From positions 124,001 through 188,000 of the forward strand of contig JAIXMQ010000031.1 of the NCBI GenBank assembly GCA_025716855.1: a stretch of DNA of 64,000 nt. Direction: 5' to 3'. The DNA comes from Pilaira anomala (lineage: Eukaryota; Mucoromycota; Mucoromycetes; Mucorales; Mucoraceae). Below, piece after piece: positions 62,401 to 64,000 of this stretch (positions are counted from its first letter, which is position 1; the number at the start of each line of letters is the position of its first letter). The translations under genes and the position numbers were made by a program. The notes below the pieces were generated by a model. It saw nothing but the letters and a program-made list of their open reading frames with translations, made no database searches and was not told where the DNA came from.

Positions 62401-62776
62401 TAACGGTATAATCGTTGTAAATTCTGATGGCTCTTACCGTTTCATCTCTGGTGTTGCTCCAATTTTAAAGATCGCCAAGGATGGTAAAGTAGTCGAATCT
62501 GAAGACTCTGAAGAAGCCTCTAACGAAGAATCTAAGGAAGAATCTAACGAAGAATCTAAGGAAGAAGAATCAAAAGATGAAGCTCCTAAGGTAGAAGAAT
62601 CAAAGAATGAAGTCTCTAGCGAAGAAGCCTCTAAAGAAGGATATGTTCTCCCAGGATTCTCATTCCCTGCTTTCTCTCGTCGTGCAGTCCCTGACGAAGC
62701 CGCCCCTTCTAATGCTGAAAACATGAAGGAAAACAAAAACCAAAACTTTTTCAAAAACGTTCTTTCTTTATTTTAA
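44026..62776 (+). CDS. Giant secreted repeat protein with a C-type-lectin-like head
   Basis: Predicted 6,218 residues from two exons (44026-44354, 44449-62776). The N-terminus MAKIKRHDLTLGITLLATLL ending VVAA-Q is a classic signal peptide. Residues about 45-160 resemble a C-type-lectin-like domain of Mucoromycota secreted proteins: RCDHPGTGGYFITKD, ADACSAKGGYLADLS, ISCAGPNQKAWI, CLSIF and DRPVLCQ. Two modules of the form FPF...GPGxYTxSPG..V.NPDGSY follow, then three repeat zones (separate entries) and one last FPF module. It ends in an acidic Glu/Ser/Lys tail, a dibasic FSRRAV site that Kex2 could cut, and a final NFFKNVLSLF with no GPI-type hydrophobic end. LPGFSF occurs both near residue 205 and near the C-terminus. 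Cys is almost absent after the head. Composition (Ser, Thr, Gly, Pro, Val) and sequons suggest heavy glycosylation and a wall or matrix role. Function unknown. Confidence 0.88.
44357..44406. repeat. Poly(A) tract of 50 nt inside the giant gene's only intron
   Basis: Follows the donor (AG|GTAAAA) directly and fills more than half of the 94-nt intron, whose acceptor is AAATTTAG at 44,448. The length may be unreliable. Confidence 0.85.
45498..53445 (+). repeat. Repeat zone 1: 66-bp (22-residue) tandem units in eight higher-order blocks
   Basis: Core unit TVTTLPNGSVTSVPVNPSGS plus S and F or Y; I count about 85 copies. They come in blocks opened by a longer module (TLPGTTTLDLGSGNTISSY, then GPGIYTISPGNVV, then GTGVSGIKGGSTSLPS). 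Block starts are near 45,498, 46,484, 47,147, 47,941, 48,888, 50,208, 50,871 and 51,864, with 10, 6, 8, 7, 16, 6, 11 and 21 short units. Most blocks close with SGSSFIVITLPNGS and a VPGVSSSVPSVSS spacer. Block 4 has a diverged inner module (STVIVDLGHGITISQY). DNA copies are nearly identical, with differences mostly silent or Phe/Tyr. Confidence 0.9.
53446..57480 (+). repeat. Repeat zone 2: GPGTYTDSGG modules with SSQPG linkers
   Basis: Modules of the type DLGNGNIITGFTGPGTYTDS followed by GGNVYFLGSDNGITPIRTG, alternating with DDGDSITAFTGPGTYTDSGG and with Ser/Gln/Pro/Gly linkers. The composite recurs about every 630-720 bp (near 54,199, 54,919, 55,548, 56,206, 56,921). The longest linker, about 57,160-57,420, is a 21-bp tandem array encoding GASSSQP. 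The zone holds the only two Cys of the repeat body (INCGSTS and LPECSIP). Confidence 0.88.
57481..62466 (+). repeat. Repeat zone 3: GPGxYTxSPGNVV modules in a ~957-bp super-repeat
   Basis: About 25 modules, each with a GPG[I/V]YT[I/V/L/Y]SPGN core, a Val/Ile strand, an NG or DG turn and an aromatic strand (YSFVSG or WLQGGP). They are joined by Pro/Leu/Ser linkers (LALPSLSLPGG-like). Five module types follow in fixed order, and the order recurs: the anchor INGVNFKFPF lies near 58,571, 59,528, 60,488 and 61,442, about 957 bp (319 residues) apart. Copies are more diverged than in zone 1. Confidence 0.88.
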
Positions 62777-63025
62777 CATATTTTAACATCACTTTATTCT
62801 AAAAAAAAACATTATATATATACATATTTTCATTATCATATTAAATAAAAAGTGACAATTCCTTTTTACAATTAACTTTTTTTTTTTCATAACGGTATTT
62901 TTTTATCATTTTTTTTTTTTTTTTTTTTATTGTATTCCAGTAAAAAGTCTTTATAATTAACTGGCTTTTTTTTTTAACATGAACAAAAAAAAAAAAAAAA
63001 AAAAAAATTATTTTTATTTAAAGTA
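62777..63025. other. Convergent 3' spacer
   Basis: A/T homopolymer-rich spacer between the stop codons of the giant gene and the CC2D1-like gene. No gene. Confidence 0.6.
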
Positions 63026-64000
63026 TCACTCTTCTTCTCTTTGAGCAGCCATAGCAGCTCTTGCTTCATCCAACTCATCTTGCATAATCTTTTTTCGTAC
63101 CAAAGCAGCTCTAGCCAAATCCAATCGATTATGCTTTTTAAATACAATCGCTAAACGACGATCACTTTCTATACGTTTCTGAACGTTTTTCAAATAAGTA
63201 TCCATATCTAGCATACCCGTTTGAACCTGAATGATCAACATATTCATCTTAATATCAAGTGCTTGCTTTCTATCCATTAAACTCTCTTTGGATTTCGTTG
63301 CTTGTTTACTTGAAAGTCCTGCATTCACAAGCCCTATTTCGTGCTCCAAAACATTGTTCGAAACAATACTATCAACACTACAAATATACGAAAAGGTGAG
63401 TATTATTATTTTGAAACTGAAAACACTATTTACCTATCAAACTCTTCTTCAGCTTGTTCTAATTCGTCATTGGTCATCTTGGTATCAGGTGAATTGACTG
63501 GCTTGGAGGGAGCTGAATCAGTATGTTTATTGGTTGCTTTTTTTGGTACCTCTGTTTGAGGATCAGGTGAATTTACTACTGCAGGTGAATTCACTGGTGC
63601 AGGTGAGCCTGCCATAGACAAGTTCTCTAGATGAGGTGTATTTGGACTGGTATAAGGACCGCCCACCGTTAATCCAGCAAGTGACATACATTGAGAAGCC
63701 GTACTACCAAAAGAATCCAAAACTAACCAACGTTCTGACCTTTTCACAGTATCTTCGCCTGTCAAAGGTTCTCTTAAATTCACTTGAATATCAATTTTAC
63801 CGCCCGTCTTTTTTCTACTAGAATCTACAAGCTAAAAACATGCAAATGATATAATTAGATATATAGAAGATATATCGATGGGTTATAAACCACTTACGTC
63901 AAATATACCAGAAATAGATGATTTTGTAAGCAAACGATCCATAGGTAATACGACTTTTCCTAAAGATACAGGGCGTCTAAATAGACCATAAGTATATTTA
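63026..64000 (-). CDS. CC2D1/Lgd-like C2-domain protein, C-terminal part (cut by window end)
   Basis: Three exons visible: complement(63026-63377, 63434-63831, 63898-64000+); the 5' part lies beyond the window. The visible upstream end (YGLFRRPVSLGKVVLPMDRL) and KTGGKIDIQVNLREPLTGED followed by RSERWLVLDSFG match the end of the C2 domain of CC2D1A/B and Drosophila Lgd. A Pro/Ser-rich linker and a C-terminal helical region follow (LEHEIGLVNAGLSSKQ, YLKNVQKRIESDRRLAIVFK), which also agrees with the family. Family members bind ESCRT-III Snf7/CHMP4 and act in endosomal sorting. Introns are 56 and 66 nt, GT-AG, with phases consistent. Confidence 0.82.

Overview
The window looks like a nuclear contig from an early-diverging filamentous fungus, most likely Mucoromycota (Mucorales-like). 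The reasons are very AT-rich intergenic DNA full of A/T homopolymers, many short (about 55-95 nt) GT-AG introns, and fungal gene types: a yeast-type adenylate cyclase with Ras-association, LRR and PP2C-like parts, a Sec2-type Rab exchange factor, a xylose-reductase-like aldo-keto reductase and a secreted protein with a C-type-lectin-like head. The genus cannot be fixed from sequence alone. No rRNA, tRNA, CRISPR or intact transposon was recognised.

Layout. 0.6-1.9 kb (-): bHLH-zipper factor. 3.7-5.4 kb (-): mitochondrial stomatin-like protein 2. 6.1-12.0 kb (-): adenylate cyclase, divergent from a Ste20/GCK-type kinase at 12.4-15.1 kb (+). 15.4-15.9 kb (-): orphan 175-residue protein. 16.7-18.4 kb (+): mitochondrial acyl-CoA thioesterase, convergent with an aldo-keto reductase at 18.6-19.6 kb (-). 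19.6-25.3 kb: gene-poor, with one decayed reading frame. 25.3-27.0 kb (-): Pho89/PiT-type phosphate permease. 28.4-30.0 kb (-): MFS sugar transporter. 30.7-31.4 kb (+): Borealin/Nbl1-like protein. 31.4-35.4 kb: gene-poor. 35.4-36.8 kb (+): Sec2-like Rab GEF. 37.2-38.0 kb (-): low-complexity protein with a C2HC motif at each end. 39.4-42.9 kb (-): DH-PH RhoGEF. 44.0-62.8 kb (+): a giant secreted repeat protein. 63.0-64.0 kb (-): C-terminal part of a CC2D1/Lgd-like protein cut by the window end.

The most unusual object is the gene at 44,026-62,776. It encodes about 6,218 residues from two exons, the second 18.3 kb long in an otherwise intron-rich neighbourhood. It has a signal peptide, a cysteine-containing lectin-like head, about 85 copies of a 22-residue repeat that each carry an N-glycosylation sequon, two further repeat zones built on the same GPG-x-YT-x-SPGN core, and an acidic tail with no visible GPI signal. 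I read it as a cell-surface or extracellular structural/adhesive protein; its function is unknown.

Several genes concern signalling and polarity (cAMP cyclase, GCK kinase, RhoGEF, Rab GEF) or nutrient uptake (phosphate, sugar), but nothing shows a co-regulated cluster. Three splice features stand out: a GC-AG intron in the stomatin-like gene, an apparent GA-AG intron in the kinase, and a 10- or 22-nt microexon in the cyclase. Exon joins were derived by hand from splice consensus and reading frame; there is no transcript evidence.
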